From NCBI GenBank assembly GCA_001655205.1, contig LPNZ01009474.1, positions 1 to 32,511 of the forward strand: a stretch of 32,511 nucleotides of DNA, written 5' to 3'. The translations under genes and the position numbers were made by a program. How positions within the stretch are numbered: position 1 is the stretch's first letter; each line of letters begins with the position of its first letter. This DNA is from Lenisia limosa. Taxonomy: Eukaryota; Breviatea. Under the pieces are notes generated by a model. The model was given only the letters and a program-made list of their open reading frames with translations. It was not told where the DNA came from and ran no database searches. This document shows positions 1 through 12,228 of this stretch, one piece after another.

Positions 1-87
1 GGGGGGCTTCTTTACTCCTTTTTGCTTTTAAACTGTTATAAGTACTTATTGTGGCTTTGTGGCTGACTTGGTGCTGACTTGTGGAAA

Positions 88-644
88 ATGATTGAAATCT
101 ACTGTAACGATCGACTGGGAAAGAAAGTTCGTGTTAAATGCGAGTAGGTTTTTGGAAAATCACGTTTTTCTCTAACTGTTGCAGGCCTTCCGGTATGACA
201 AGCCTGTAATTTGTGTAGTTATTTTGATAATTAGTGGTTGGGGACTTTTTGGTTACTTTNNNNNNNNNNNNNNNNNNNNNNNNNNNNNNNNNNNNNNNNN
301 NNNNNNNNNNNNNNNNNNNNNNNNNNNNNNNNNNNNNNNNNNNNNNNNNNNNNNNNNNNNNNNNNNNNNNNNNNNNNNNNNNNNNNNNNNNNNNNNNNNN
401 NNNNNNNNNNNNNTTTCTTCGTTCCATGTTATCTTTAGGGTACCCGCCCTGAGAAGATTCGTCTTCAAAAATGGTATAACGTTTTTGCTGACCGTGGGTT
501 ACCACTCACCCTTCTTTGAATTCAATATGTAGATATCACCCTTGACGATTATGAAATTAAAGATGGAATGTCTCTTGGTAAGAGGAAATATTTTCATAGT
601 CATATTACAATGAGTCTGATTTTCCAGAGCTCTACTACAATTAA
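88..644 (+). CDS. UBL5: UBL5/Hub1 ubiquitin-like protein (split, internal gap)
   Basis: Hub1/UBL5 is a ubiquitin-fold protein that binds spliceosome parts such as Snu66 non-covalently and helps use weak 5' splice sites. The first exon (88-143) reads MIEIYCNDRLGKKVRVKC, almost identical to the family N-terminus. Two small exons follow at about 185-192 and 235-251, giving a VGDFL stretch where the family has IGDLK. The next part falls in the N gap at 260-413. Exon 439-493 gives GTRPEKIRLQKWYNVFAD, 533-577 gives HITLDDYEIKDGMSL, and 628-644 ends ELYYN then TAA. The C-terminal double Tyr plus one residue is the family hallmark and replaces the diglycine of ubiquitin. Length fits the usual 73 residues. 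Exons 2-3 are the least certain: the model is one residue short between KC and GD. The 3' end converges on the Serinc gene. Confidence 0.93.
260..413. other. Assembly gap (154 N)
   Basis: This run of N lies inside the UBL5 gene and removes the exon that should encode the first helix of the ubiquitin fold. It is the only one of the five gaps without a poly-G or poly-C run at its left edge. Confidence 0.99.
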
Positions 645-663
645 CTGTCTGTCCTTCAGCCTC

Positions 664-669
664 AATAAA
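664..669 (+). promoter_or_regulatory. Candidate poly(A) signal of UBL5
   Basis: An AATAAA hexamer lies 20 nt after the UBL5 stop codon, in the short spacer before the converging Serinc gene. Position and sequence fit a polyadenylation signal, but the hexamer is not rare in AT-rich DNA. Confidence 0.45.
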
Positions 670-829
670 TTTTCGTGTTAATGATGATGCATATCAGTAG
701 AAAGAATCAGATTTTGGTTGCAAGATTAGAACAGTAACTATGATATTTTGATTTTTTTGACCGCGTCACCTCATGAGAAAAACGGAAACAAATTTTATCA
801 CACAAAAGATTACAGAAACAAACGAACCC

Positions 830-2755
830 CTAAGTAAAATCTCTCCCCTTCAGAACTGAGGGGGCGATAAGAGACCACACAAACATGAGCATCACAAGCC
901 ATACTGAAGCCATGTTGACCCAAAATGAGGTCCAGCCAACATCAACTCTCATCCTAGAGAATAATATGAAACAAACCATACTCGTCTTTTTCATCAGGCT
1001 CATCAGCAACACCACCCCATTTTGTGAAGATCATTGCGATATAACAGCAACCCTGATCGATTAACTGAAACAATACTTCCATACCAGTCCAAAAATAAGA
1101 TGGAAGTACCAATTGGAGGCATTTCCCTTCTTTTTCTTCTCTTCTTCGGTCAAATTCTAATAATGTCAAAACAAAATTTAAATCGCTTTGGTGGTGCCAG
1201 AGAATAGAGAAAGCTCACAAAATCTAGGGCGTTCCTTCCACCTTCTGCAGCTCTCATAGCTTTCCACGTCACAGAGAAAATGGCAATCGTCATTCCCTAG
1301 AAAAAAAATAAACTCTGGAAAATAATGGCAAGAAAAACAATTGATAAGTGCCTTAGATTGACAGTTTCAATACACTTGCTCTGATTATTTTTCGTTTTGG
1401 GATCTTGACAATATTGAAATCACATTGACTCAAAACTACCTACCATAAGAAGTTGCCACATTGCGTTCGTGTCCCCACCTGAGACTATAGAAAGTGAATA
1501 ATAATGATCTCATTTCAGAAGACATCTGGTGATTGAAACCAGACAATAATGAAGCGAAAAATCGAAATGTGATCCAAGGATTCACCAAATGTATACAGCA
1601 GGTTTGTCAGACCAAAATCACTGATCTTAAAAAAATATATATGATATACTATGTAGATAGAGTATAAAAAAAATGCCTATGTAGATTTGAGTGTTATCTA
1701 TTGTAAAACGTACCACTGTTGCAAGACATATCAGCATCATTGGGCTGAGCAAGCATTGCTGACCAAGACGTCTGACACGTGAAGAAGAACACCATTCCAC
1801 TGGAAAGAAGTGCTCCATGTTCAACCTAAACATGAGAGGTTTCAAAAAAAGATCAAACTGCGATCCAACACAAACGATTAGTGCGAGAAGCGTAAAGGCA
1901 GCTCCTGCTCCAATGTTGAGGAAAACAATCACAGAGTTGAGAAGACATCCAAATCCGTCTGTAAACCAGCGCTATTGTGGTCAGGAATTATTTGTACATC
2001 TTTTTGCTACCAACTCACATATAAGAGGTAGGAGAGAACTAACCCGGCTAAATAGAGCACAAATGAAACTGCCAAAATCAATTTATACCTTGAGAAGTAA
2101 GTAACATTATTTTGATAATAGATTCATACCACTCCTTTTCCACCCATTTTTCATTTAAACTATAAGCAAATTCAACTAAAAGAAGAAGCTGATTTGGTTA
2201 GCAAAGTCTATTAGACCGCGGTGAAACCCAACCTGAAGAACAATGAAAACTCCTGCACAAAATATGGCCACCCAGAAGTACTTGTCAAAGAATGCGTTTG
2301 AAATGAAAAAAGTAATAACACAGAGGATTCCCAAGAGTATTGCCTGAAGAAGATCAGTATAATCGACAATCGACAACAAACCTTAAGTATCCATAACCCA
2401 TCTGCCGCATCCGGGGAAATCTAAAAGTGTCACACATTCACGCCATTCGGAGGATCAAATTCGGCTCAAAAACTCCTACTTACTGCAGTAATAACGGATA
2501 GAACAAGGAAGAATACAGTTCCAGCAAAAGTCAATCTATACACAAGTGCCTTTTCATGGCAAGATGAGGCAGCACAGTCTCCATTATCATAAATAGCTGG
2601 ATTAGTTAATGCAGAACAGAGAGCAGCCTCCTAAAAACAATCTCACCTCCATGCTCAACCAGAACATCTGGCTTTGTTACCCTCAAAAAGAGAGTAGCAG
2701 CAGTTAAAATAGCAAAAAGGATACAGTATCCCACTTTCGAGGACAACGTTCCCAT
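830..2755 (-). CDS. Serinc/TMS1 family multi-pass membrane protein
   Basis: Serinc (TMS1/TDE1) proteins are multi-pass membrane proteins linked to lipid handling at the plasma membrane and endosomes. The ATG at 2755 starts MGTLSSKVGYCILFAILTAA; many Serincs also begin near MG. The order then matches the family: a Cys-containing loop (NGDCAASSCHEKALVYR), hydrophobic segments, FFISNAFFDKYFW, EFAYSLNEKW (family DFAHxWNExW), TSWSAMLAQPNDADMSCNS (family LTWSAMSNEP...CN), CCYIAMIFTKWGG (family YxAMxxTxW), and GWTSFWVNMASVW followed by LMFVWSLIAPSVLKGRDF and TAG at 830-832. These C-terminal motifs are diagnostic. The gene has many short introns; the last, at 954-981, is only 28 nt. Some middle junctions are approximate. 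It converges on UBL5 across 185 bp. Confidence 0.93.
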
Positions 2756-3911
2756 TGTGGTCCGAAAACTGAAAATGTATGTTTGATTTGACCCTATGCG
2801 ATGGATTTTTCTTTATGATGGATTCACTGCAGTATAATGATGATTTCCCTCAGCACTCTCGGGTTTGCGGTTCGGGGTTGGAGTCTTGGAGTGTGGGAGT
2901 CTTTCATGGGGTAGAATACCTAAATAACGGCGGCCGCGGTCAACAAACCCAATACCAATTTGAAGCAAGTCACCACAAGCTGCCAGCAAGCTCAGCATTC
3001 ACTCAGCAATTATCATCGAATTGATTGAAGTAACAAGAGCTTCATTTCTTCATTTATAACACCATCATTGTTAGCCCTCCAACTCATAACTCATTCCACA
3101 TTTGGTAACCCTTTCACTCAACCACCGATAATATAAACATAAGATGCCCCCATGGTCTCTTGCACAGGTATGGGTCTTTTGATATTTTTTGGATGAGTGT
3201 TACTTCATGACATTTCATACGTCTCCCAAATTTGGACCAATGTAATTTCATGACCCCCCCCCCCCCNNNNNNNNNNNNNNNNNNNNNNNNNNNNNNNNNN
3301 NNNNNNNNNNNNNNNNNNNNNNNNNNNNNNNNNNNNNNNNNNNNNNNNNNNNNNNNNNNNNNNNNNNNNNNNNNNNNNNNNNAAAAAGTTAGCTCCTTCT
3401 TACCTTTTTTTAAAATGGGATAATTCTTTTCTCGACTAATTTGAGCATTTTTCAAGGGAGAAACCCAATACAAAAATATTGTTAAAATTTAGACTTTGCT
3501 AAATGGTATCAGAAAAATCTGTGAAAATGCCCTTGGCATGGCTATTGTTTTACCATAATAATAAAAAGTAGAAACAAATATTTAGCAAAGTTAAAAATGT
3601 TAGCAATCTAGTTCCAAACCATTCACCCTGAATAGGATTAAAATACGCGGAAAAAATCATCGGCCAAAGCCAACAAGTATCTCTTTTCCAGACTTAGGGA
3701 ACTTTCTGGTACAAAAAATGTTATGTAAATTTCCGCAGGAAAATTCAAGAAAATTTAATTTTTTTTAAGCATCCACTCAAGGAGGACTTAAAAGTTCGTA
3801 AATTCACGTCAAATTTGTGGGAACCAGAACACGAACTTCAACAATTTTACATATTGTTACTTAAAATTTGTGTTAGTGAAAATACACTAATGTTTGGTCC
3901 TCACACTGAAG
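2756..3911. other. Divergent intergenic region with gap
   Basis: This is the spacer between the Serinc start and the first recognised thiolase exon. It should hold both promoters and the still unidentified first thiolase exon. I see no conserved gene. Short open frames at 2779-3024 (+) and 2813-2998 (-) overlap each other and resemble no family I know. A run of 13 C at 3254-3266 leads into the N gap. Confidence 0.6.
3267..3382. other. Assembly gap (116 N) after poly-C
   Basis: This N run directly follows 13 consecutive C. It lies in intergenic DNA. Confidence 0.99.
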
Positions 3912-6207
3912 GTTTACAAACCAAGGAAGGCTGTTCTTATTGCAGGAAAGCGAACGCCTTTCTGTCGTTCTTTTGGAAATGCTCTTGAGGTTGGAATTAT
4001 TGAAGCTTCATTGTATTTGTAGCTCACTGCAGTGGATTTGGGAGTTTCAGCTGTTGGGGGCTTACTTGCTGACACAAAACTCGACCCAAATTGCATTGAT
4101 GACATTTACTGGGGAAATGTCGTTTATCAACCAGGTAAAAGGGAATAAAAAACTCTGTATTTACAGTTACCAATTGATGAGTTCACAAACCAATAAAACC
4201 TGTAACCAACAGACGCTCACAACATTGCTCGTGAAATTGCTTTTGACTTAAAGTTGCCTTCATCTGTACCCGGAATGACAGTGTCACGAGCATGTACGTC
4301 GAGTCTTCAAACAGTGATTTTGGTAAATATTTTCCTTCCACTCAGAGTTAGGCTTGTCATACAATTGAGTCAGGCGATGCTGATGTTATTATTGCAGGAG
4401 GGTCAGACTCCACGTCAAACTGTGAGGGTGTTACCTTGCCATTTTCGATTATGAAATAGAATATCATTGATTTGAGAGAAAATAATAACAAATGGATATC
4501 GACATTTCAGCTGCAATACCACTTTCACGGAAAGCAAGTCAAGCTCTTGTTCGATGGCAGTATCAGAAAAAAGGTGCTTTTTCCAAAGTTCCAGCTCTCA
4601 TCTCGGTAAAAATTTCCTGTTTGGTAATTCTGTAGGAAGGTGGAGGTATGACGGGCTGGATTCCTCAACCTGCCTCAGTGACCGAAAGACAAACAGGAAA
4701 GGTTTTTCGTTATTTCATATATCATATGTGACTTTCACAGACAATGGGATATCATGCTGATGTTATGTCAAAAATCAACAATGTTTCAAGAAAAGAACAG
4801 GTTTGACAGCAATAATAATATTCCACTTACTTTTTTATATTTTAAATCAATTGTATATCATATGATATCATATTATTTACACGTGGTTCAGGAATTACAA
4901 ATTGGATTCTCGAAAACAGTTTATAGTAGTTTTGTTATTTGTTTTCTTATCTCATATTTTATAGGAATCATTTGCGATGGAAAGTCACCAAAAAGCCTTA
5001 CAAGCTTCACACGATGGCGTATTTGGTAAGCATTTAAACTACTAACTATTTGAGATGCTGAAATTGTTGCTATCAAAGGAAAACGGAAAACAATCACCTG
5101 CGATGATAATATTCGTTCCAAAATTGACCCCAAAAAGGTAAGTAGTGTAACTTGACATTACATCTCAGCTTGAAAGCCTGAAACCTTGCTTTAAAAAGGG
5201 AGGAAGTGTAAGTTGTACATTGAAACTTTATGCACAAGGTGACAGCAGCTACTTCTAGTCCGCTTACAGATGGAGCATCATGCATCTTGGTATGCTATTC
5301 CAACATTGACTCTTTAGGTGATGTCTGAGGAAAAAGCTCGAAGTCTTGGCTATCCTGTTGACTGCTGGATTCGCTCATCTGCTGTGACCGCTGTCGACCC
5401 ATTCCCTCAGGTACATATTCATGGCATACGTCTTATATTTTAGCTTCTGAATGCTCCAACTATTGCAATCCCTAAAGCATTAAGCAGAGCAGGGCTTTCC
5501 ATAGAAGAAATTGACTTAGTGAGATAACTTGAGATTAACCAGTAGTTCGAAATCCACGAGGCTTTTGCTGGACAAGTACTCTCAACTATCAAAATGCTTG
5601 AGTCTCAGGTTTGCCAATTTGTGATTCATAATAGAATTAGACATTTGCCAAAGAGCACCTCAATCAGCTTGATGCAGTTGGAGTTATTCCAAGAGAAAAA
5701 GTCAATCCTTCAGTAAGAAGGTTTTATAAAATGTCTTTTTTGGAAGTGTTTCCAACACATAGAATTACATACGATTACACATGACTGTCCCATCTTTAAA
5801 TATAATGTGTGGTACGTGTTATAAAATAATGTCAAATTAGCATTTAGGGATCAAGTATTGCAATTGGACATCCCTTTGCTGCAACAGGAGGAAGACTCTG
5901 TTAGTTGGGTAGCTGATATGTGCAGTGATAATTCTCGGTATTTTATTTAATTCCAAACTATATTAAAGCAAGATCTTAAGAGAATAGCGATATTGTGTTT
6001 AGAAAATTAAATCCAAATGATTCAAATAAACAGCATTATTTCTAATTTGATCAGGTATGACGGCCATGAATAATTTGAGGAAGTCAAACAAGAGGTAGTA
6101 AGGCAGTTTTTCCTTCATTGTGACCGTTTAGATTTGCTCTTCTCTCATTATGTGCTGCTGGAGGAATGGGACTTGTTGCCATTATTGAGCATGATTCAAA
6201 GCAATAA
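3912..6207 (+). CDS. Acetyl-CoA acyltransferase (thiolase, HADHB/FadI-like)
   Basis: Thiolase cleaves 3-ketoacyl-CoA to acetyl-CoA and a shortened acyl-CoA, the last step of fatty-acid beta-oxidation, or works in reverse. Exons in order give AVLIAGKRTPFCRSFG, LTAVDLGVSAVGGLLADT, SRACTSSLQ with the acyl-accepting Cys, ADVIIAGGSDSTSN, TGKTMGYHADVMSKINNVSR, VTAATSSPLTDGAS, EIHEAFAGQ with the catalytic His, SSIAIGHPFAATGGRL, and CAAGGMG with the second active-site Cys. It ends IIEHDSKQ then TAA. All catalytic residues are present. Wording of the middle region is closer to the long-chain (trifunctional beta/FadI) group than to cytosolic acetoacetyl-CoA thiolase. At least 15 introns are seen, many 27-33 nt. 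The start is unresolved: the first recognised exon has an in-frame stop just upstream (3888-3890), so a 5' exon, perhaps with a targeting sequence, is missing. The C-terminus carries no peroxisomal SKL signal. Confidence 0.92.
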
Positions 6208-6340
6208 TCCCAGCTATCTTTCCCAAAAGTATACACAGCAAAAATGCATCAATCTGTTCACATAACATTATTGACAAGTCCATCTTTTCAGAAGTCAAAT
6301 CCCATTTAATGTGACTGAATTTTTCATACCACTTAATTTA

Positions 6341-8067
6341 TTAATCGGGAACTTCTCTTGTCGGTGACAAATTATACACCCATATTCCTGGAAGATCAAG
6401 AAAGAAACAAAACAAAGAGTAGTAATTATAATTACACAGACAGACAAAATGTCCCTTCGTGGTGGATAAAAGAGACCTATTCTTCCTTATCCCTCCCTTT
6501 TGCTTGACATAAAAAAAATTTTCAGTTGCTACGCCAGTGTTGAAGTGTTGATATCTTCTGTTCATGTCCCACCCCTCTCCCCCCTTATATTCAAATATAA
6601 ACTCAGTTCTTTAATATGTAGCAATATATACATATTACATGTCAGTGGATTCTTGCGATCCTAAACTCCATCACCAATCGCTTACCTCCCAAAATAGTGG
6701 TAAATGCGACTCCAAACACTGGTGACGGCTACGAGGTAAGTAATTTATCATCAAAAAAATTTTCGCAAATAAAGACAAAGGAAGCAAGGATGCATGGGGA
6801 GAAGCGTAAGCAGATTGAGGATAACCTGACCAATATTGGTTGCTTTCTCTCTACTCGTAGAGGACTGTGTACAATACAAACCAGCTAGATCCAAAGACAA
6901 AATTATCCCTTCTGAAGAATTTTTTCTTGTGACACATACCATATAGTTGAACAAGAGAATGCCAGCTGCAAGGCCATACGCATCGGAAGTTAAAACACTC
7001 AAGTTCATCATGGTAGCTGATGATCGACTTATGAGGGATGGCACCTTGCGGTCAGAAAATCAGAAACAAGAACCTTACTTACTATCCAACAAACCAAGGT
7101 GTAAAAGCTAAAAAGACAAGCTGTGAAAAGAAACATGAGTGCAAAAACTTCCCATGAGTAATGGATACTTCGTAATTCCGAGAACTCGAATAAAGTACTG
7201 GAAAAGGTTAATACCAATTCAAAAACCAAGAGATCTCACAATTGAATAAGGTTGATAGGAACTGAATAGAAGGCAAGACCCGAAAGAAATTCCTAAATTG
7301 GGTCATGTTACAGTTGAAGTAGTTTCAAACCTTGCGGGAGCTATGTCTTAGAATGTACTCCTGACCGACATTGCTGACCGCGTACAGCATTGAGCCAAAT
7401 AAGCAGAGCACATCACCTATGAAACTATCTTGCCCAGAAGAACCTTTCACAGAGAGATCCGCATAAACCAATGCGGCTAATCCAGTCAAGCATACTGCTA
7501 TTCCTAGATAGTGTTGTATATGATATTGGGCCCCTAAAAAGATCCGCGAGAGAAGCTTGGAGGTAAATTGAGACTGATACTTACAATGACACACGGCAGA
7601 GTACAGCAGTCAAGAAGCATGACTGATGCTATGGATGTGTATTGATATGCTGTCACAACTAAAAAGTTGGCTTCCCTGTTGAGTTAATGGTGGTCATTGA
7701 AACCACTTACACATCAGCAAGAGCCACCAAAGGAACCAGCCAATTGAAAGTCATTGAAGGACCAGTGGAAAGAAGGCCTTGCTTCTCAGATCCACATTGG
7801 CGGTAAAGAGATCTTTTTAGCCTTCCTTTCACTGCTTGTGGAATCGTGAAGCATACAAACAGAAGAAAATAATTCAAAAACGTTTGTGCTGAAGGAACAG
7901 CCACATTGAACCTGAATGAAATAAGACAACCAATTAGAATGCAGCAAATAGTTCAAAAAATGACACACTTCAAACCATTGTACAAGTCCTTGTGATGAAA
8001 TGCCTGTTCCAGTGATAATGAGGGAAAGAATTTGTCCAAAAAGAACGGTCTGAAGTCTTCCCCACAT
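6341..8067 (-). CDS. SLC35F-like (DUF914) drug/metabolite superfamily transporter
   Basis: This is a ten-helix transporter of the drug/metabolite superfamily, in the same group as human SLC35F1/F2. The ATG at 8067 gives MWGRLQTVLFGQILSLIITG, matching the family start of helix 1 (LGQxLSLxICGT). Then come VPSAQTFLNYFLLF, LADVEANFLVVTAYQYTS (family LADVEANYxxVxAYQYT), SVMLLDCCTLPCVI (family SVQLLDCxxIP), GIAVCLTGLAALVYADL, IGDVLCLFGSMLYAVSNVGQ (family GDxLxLxGAxLYAxSNV), then MMNLSVLTSDAYGLAAGILL and finally PSPVFGVAFTTILGG with WVYNLSPTREVPD and TAA at 6341-6343. These motifs are specific for the SLC35F branch. The substrate is unknown. Most introns are short, but the last (6388-6685) is 298 nt. 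It converges on the thiolase gene across 133 bp. Confidence 0.93.
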
Positions 8068-8904
8068 TCTGAGTCAACTACGTTTGGTCAAGTGAACCCG
8101 CTTAGTTGTTGAGTTGGTGGGGGAAATAGGGAGGTACTAATATTGAATATACTGCAATGAAGAAATTGCAATAAGTATATTGTACTTATAACCCAAGGAG
8201 TTCAGTCTCATGTATTAATAGCTACTTTATCCCCCTGAAAATTTTCCATGATATGTATTACTATTTCCTTGTAGATATGCTAGGGAGGCACGCAAAAAGC
8301 TGTGTACACTGAATTGTAAAACAAAAATGATTGGGTGAATTAATAATATTCTATAATCCAATATCTCTTATCGATATGAAGCATACCACTATGACTTCAA
8401 ACGCGCTCTCTCTGTGGGCCTTGTTGACACCTTGACAACATCTAACCACAGCCAACACAACAACAACCCCCACTCCACTACTGCAGCAAGAGTGAGACAG
8501 GCAGACAGGCAAAACCACGGTGCAAAGCAAGGCAAAAGGGCAGCGTTGATGGTTGATTGAACTTTGAACTTTAATGCATCAATAATCTGGGGGTATGTTC
8601 ACCCTAGAAACAAGTCTCCGATTGTGCATGTTATAGACTCTGTGAGGACTACCTGGGCGGCGGGGGGGGGGGGGGGNNNNNNNNNNNNNNNNNNNNNNNN
8701 NNNNNNNNNNNNNNNNNNNNNNNNNNNNNNNNNNNNNNNNNNNNNNNNNNNNNNNNNNNNNNNNNNNNNNNNNNNNNNNNNNNNNNNNNNNNNNNNNNNN
8801 CAGTGCCAGCCGCTATCCTTATATCATTCATTCTTCATTCATTATTCCATCAATCTTCTTAATTTCTTCCTCCTGTCATTGTCTTTCTCATTGAGTCTTG
8901 TTCA
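8068..8904. other. Divergent intergenic region with gap
   Basis: This is the spacer between the SLC35F-like gene and the PH-domain gene, presumably holding both promoters and 5' untranslated exons. It contains a CA/CAA-rich stretch near 8440-8480, a run of 15 G at 8662-8676 before the N gap, and a CATT-rich stretch near 8825-8850. I see no gene. Confidence 0.55.
8677..8800. other. Assembly gap (124 N) after poly-G
   Basis: This N run directly follows 15 consecutive G, upstream of the PH-domain gene. Confidence 0.99.
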
Positions 8905-11900
8905 TTGAGGCAGTGCCACACGTGTCCCCCACGTCTCCCCAGTTCCTATTCAACTATTCCCTTGCCACAGCCAGGCCAAAGCCTCTCTGCAGAACTTGTA
9001 ATGAACACAACGGGGCCTCCAAGGCATTCCGCTGACCTTAGGCAAAGATCTATTGGGAATAACATAAATATTCCCAAGATCACACCTCCAACAAGCAGTC
9101 ACCGCCCTTCTCCGCTTCAAAAAATGTCTTCTTCAACAAGCCAGGTCCTGCAAAAGTCTACTTCAAGCGCCTCTATCTCCTCAGTTGCTTCAACCAAGGA
9201 TGAATCCCTGTTAAAAAGTTCACAAACATTTTCTTCCCCAGTTTTACCAAATGAGCATCTTCTAAATAAGCAAATGAACAAGCCCCTCTTTGAGCCTATG
9301 GTCTGTTGGGTGTTTTTGGTTGACCTTCTAGGGGCTTCAAAGAGCGCAAAGCTTGCAAAGCGCTGATGGCTTCCATCGTGTCCAGGGTAGTCTTGATGGA
9401 ACCAGAAGCCAGATCCTCAATGCCCCTCTAATCTTTGTTTGTCTACTTGAGAGTTTTACTTTTTTAGTCAGGAGAGCTTGTTAAGATGGAAAAAGGCTTT
9501 TTCAAGACGAAGTGGAAGAAGGTATTTGATTGTGCATTTTGTGGTTTTTACAGTGAGTTAAATAAGGATTGGCAAAAAGATTATTTGTAATTTTTCACAA
9601 AATATGTCTTTTTCAATGTGAATTACAAAGTAAGTTGGGTTCGCTAAAAAATTGGTGTATTTTGATCCATTTTGTGGCTTTACCCAATTGAACATGCCCC
9701 ACTACTTGATGACAAACACCGTGAAAAGCAGCAAACTACTTATTTTGAAATCCCCTCAATGGGGGAGGGCTAACTTAAGTACAAGAATTTTCATCATTTT
9801 GATGTTGTATACATACTTATTTTTCATGGTATTACAAATGGTATATTTTTATTTCGTTAAAAACACATCATAAAAGTATACATTTTTAATTTTATGCGAA
9901 AATAGAATAAAATTTATTTTAAATTCCAATAAATTGACACACTTTCCAGGAAATAGACCCAATTGCAACTAGTTATAAGGAAAATCTTCTCCCCGTGCAA
10001 CTCACTGTCTATCAATAATTAGTATTATTTCGGGAGTTAAAAAGGGGGGGGGGGGGNNNNNNNNNNNNNNNNNNNNNNNNNNNNNNNNNNNNNNNNNNNN
10101 NNNNNNNNNNNNNNNNNNNNNNNNNNNNNNNNNNNNNNNNNNNNNNNNNTGTACTATCATATGATATATTGCCAAAATTCTGGTTTTTCGGTAATTTTTT
10201 TTTGCTTTGAATATTGGAGTATTGATATAATATATGCCTTTTTTCAAAGGGTTCAAAATATAATAAATAGAAGGTAAAGCGGGACTAATGTTCAGGTCAT
10301 TTACTCTTAATGACTCAAGAAAACTAAAATGTTACTTCTATTTACTCTCTTTTTCTTCACACTAATTCTACATGAATACAATACAAAACCAGAATTTTCA
10401 AACTGATACGTGCTGGAATAGTAGACAAACATCTGGTAAGTCTTGACCGACAGAATAAGGTTTCTCTTTAGGAAAATCGGATATGAATTTCCACAGGCAG
10501 TGTATTAGTATGATTTATAATAATCATATGAATTTTTAGTTAGACGCCCTTTGAAAAGTCTATTTGTTGATTAATAAAATTTTTTAAAAGACATATTACT
10601 GGATAATAATACATATAGCTATATGATATTATTTAATATCTATATTTAAATCTCAACATTAGTTTATTTTTTTTAAGATGTGACAATCTAGGTTAGGGTA
10701 AAACTGTTTCCTGACGACCTCATTTGGAACATGGATGGCAAGTTATCTAATATTGCTCTTTTCGAAGGGTTTGCTTACTTTTTGTTTGTTGATTGTTTCA
10801 GGGAGGTCATAATCTCTGAAAGTGAATTGCCTTTAAGAGTGTCGGAAAAGGACCCGAGAGTATGTAAATATGATCTCAATGATAGATACTGATACACACG
10901 GAATGAACTGTCATATTATCATTGTTCATTGGACATATCACACGGTTTCATGGGATGATATGGTACATTTCATTATGAAGTTGTTTTTTTTTTTTATCAA
11001 ATTTACAATTTAGATGACCGGATTTCAAATTGTGACACCAACTGATACAGTAGAGTTTAGTGTGAGCGGGCCTGCCGTTAATATTAAAAACCTGCAATTG
11101 ATATTTTGACTCACCAATATTGAAGAAAAATTACCAGGATAAAATACAAAAAGTATATACCACTACTTATAGTACACGAATGAGTATGAGGTTATGGATA
11201 TGATATGCATACATACGCATAAAGGTACGTCACCTGACCGTGAACACTAACCTGACTGTGAATAACCTGGCCGTGAACATCGGACTTATTTTTTTTTGTT
11301 TATTTCATCATAATTGCGATATATATATGATATCCAAAAATTGCCCAAATTTATTTAAAAATGGCTGTTAAATAAGAGAAGAAAATTTCTTGGGAAAATA
11401 AAACACACAAAAAAATCACTGAACTGAACTGAACTGAACTTATTCCATTTATGTCGACTCGATCTAGATTTTTCTTTTGAAAAAACGTTGGGAGTGGTGG
11501 AATTGGCTAACGCAAATGTTTTCCCTTCAACCCCTGGTTCAACAAAACTTGGTTCTCTTTTGTTTTGTTATCCAATGATAATTTGAAATAGTTTTTAGAA
11601 TACTGGAAAGGTAATTGTCAAAAGAGGCTTTTCTTCTAACCAGATACTGTTTTGAGCGAATTTTTTTTGATAGGTTTGGAACTCTTGGTGACACCTCGAA
11701 GAAAAATTTGTATTTAGTTGAACACAAACCCCAGAAAACTGGAGTCTCTGGATCTAGAAGGTTCAGATGAGTCTGTTTCGTTGAAATTTTGTACCGATTT
11801 ACAGCCAATCGAAACAAAAAATTATACTTTTTCATATTTCTCTACGACGAATCAGCAGTATTAGGCATGACATTGATGTACAGCAACTAACTGTAGACTT

Positions 11901-12191
11901 TTGACGAACCATAAGGAGGTGTTAACAATTGTCTGGATTGGCGTCATGCTTTAATGAGCAACATTCATTCACTTTCACCACATTGTATACCACGTGATAT
12001 GAATACTAACTCAATCATTTTGCCTTACCATTTTTTTTTTAATAAAGTTGTTTGTATGACACTTTCAGGCTTCAACCGAGGCTGATCGAGCTTGTTGGAT
12101 GAAAGCCATCAAAAACCGATTTCAGCTCTTTAGAAGAGCCATCAGCAAAGGTATCATTATTCCGCCCGATGCTGATTCAAACCAACTCTAA
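8905..12191 (+). CDS. Small protein with Ser/Pro-rich N-terminus and C-terminal PH domain
   Basis: Pleckstrin-homology domains bind phosphoinositides or proteins at membranes. Exons are 8905-9300, 9332-9386, 9472-9521, 10692-10741, 10802-10859, 11014-11076 and 12069-12191, and all phases agree, giving about 264 residues. Residues 1-132 are Ser/Thr/Pro-rich and probably disordered. The PH fold follows: GELVKMEKGFFKTKWKK (strands 1-2 with a basic loop), RVKLFPDDLIWNMDGK, EVIISESELPLRV, MTGFQIVTPTDTVEFSV, and the C-terminal helix STEADRACWMKAIKNRF with the invariant Trp. It ends ISKGIIIPPDADSNQL then TAA. An in-frame ATG at 9001 is an alternative start giving about 232 residues. Two introns are near 1 kb (9522-10691, holding a gap, and 11077-12068), far longer than its other introns and most others in the window. 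Its binding partner is unknown. Confidence 0.82.
10057..10149. other. Assembly gap (93 N) after poly-G
   Basis: This N run directly follows 13 consecutive G and lies in the long intron of the PH-domain gene. Confidence 0.99.
11231..11280. repeat. Three-copy imperfect 16-18 bp tandem repeat
   Basis: Three adjacent units of the form ACCTGRCYGTGAAYA lie in the last intron of the PH-domain gene. They are more GC-rich than the AT-rich intron around them. No function is visible. Confidence 0.75.
11418..11440. repeat. (GAACT)n microsatellite
   Basis: Between four and five perfect copies of a GAACT pentamer lie in the last intron of the PH-domain gene. Confidence 0.85.
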
Positions 12192-12228
12192 TTCTGTTTC
12201 CAATGTTCTACTGTTTCCTGTTTCCTAT

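Noticed and set aside
1637-11330. Recurring ATATGATAT words (about 1637, 4860, 10156, 11320)
   Set aside because: They occur in AT-rich introns and spacers with no fixed spacing or position relative to genes, so chance is enough.
11539-11835. 98-codon minus-strand open frame in the last intron of the PH-domain gene
   Set aside because: It is Lys/Ser/Phe-rich with no motif I recognise; kept only as part of the long-intron finding.
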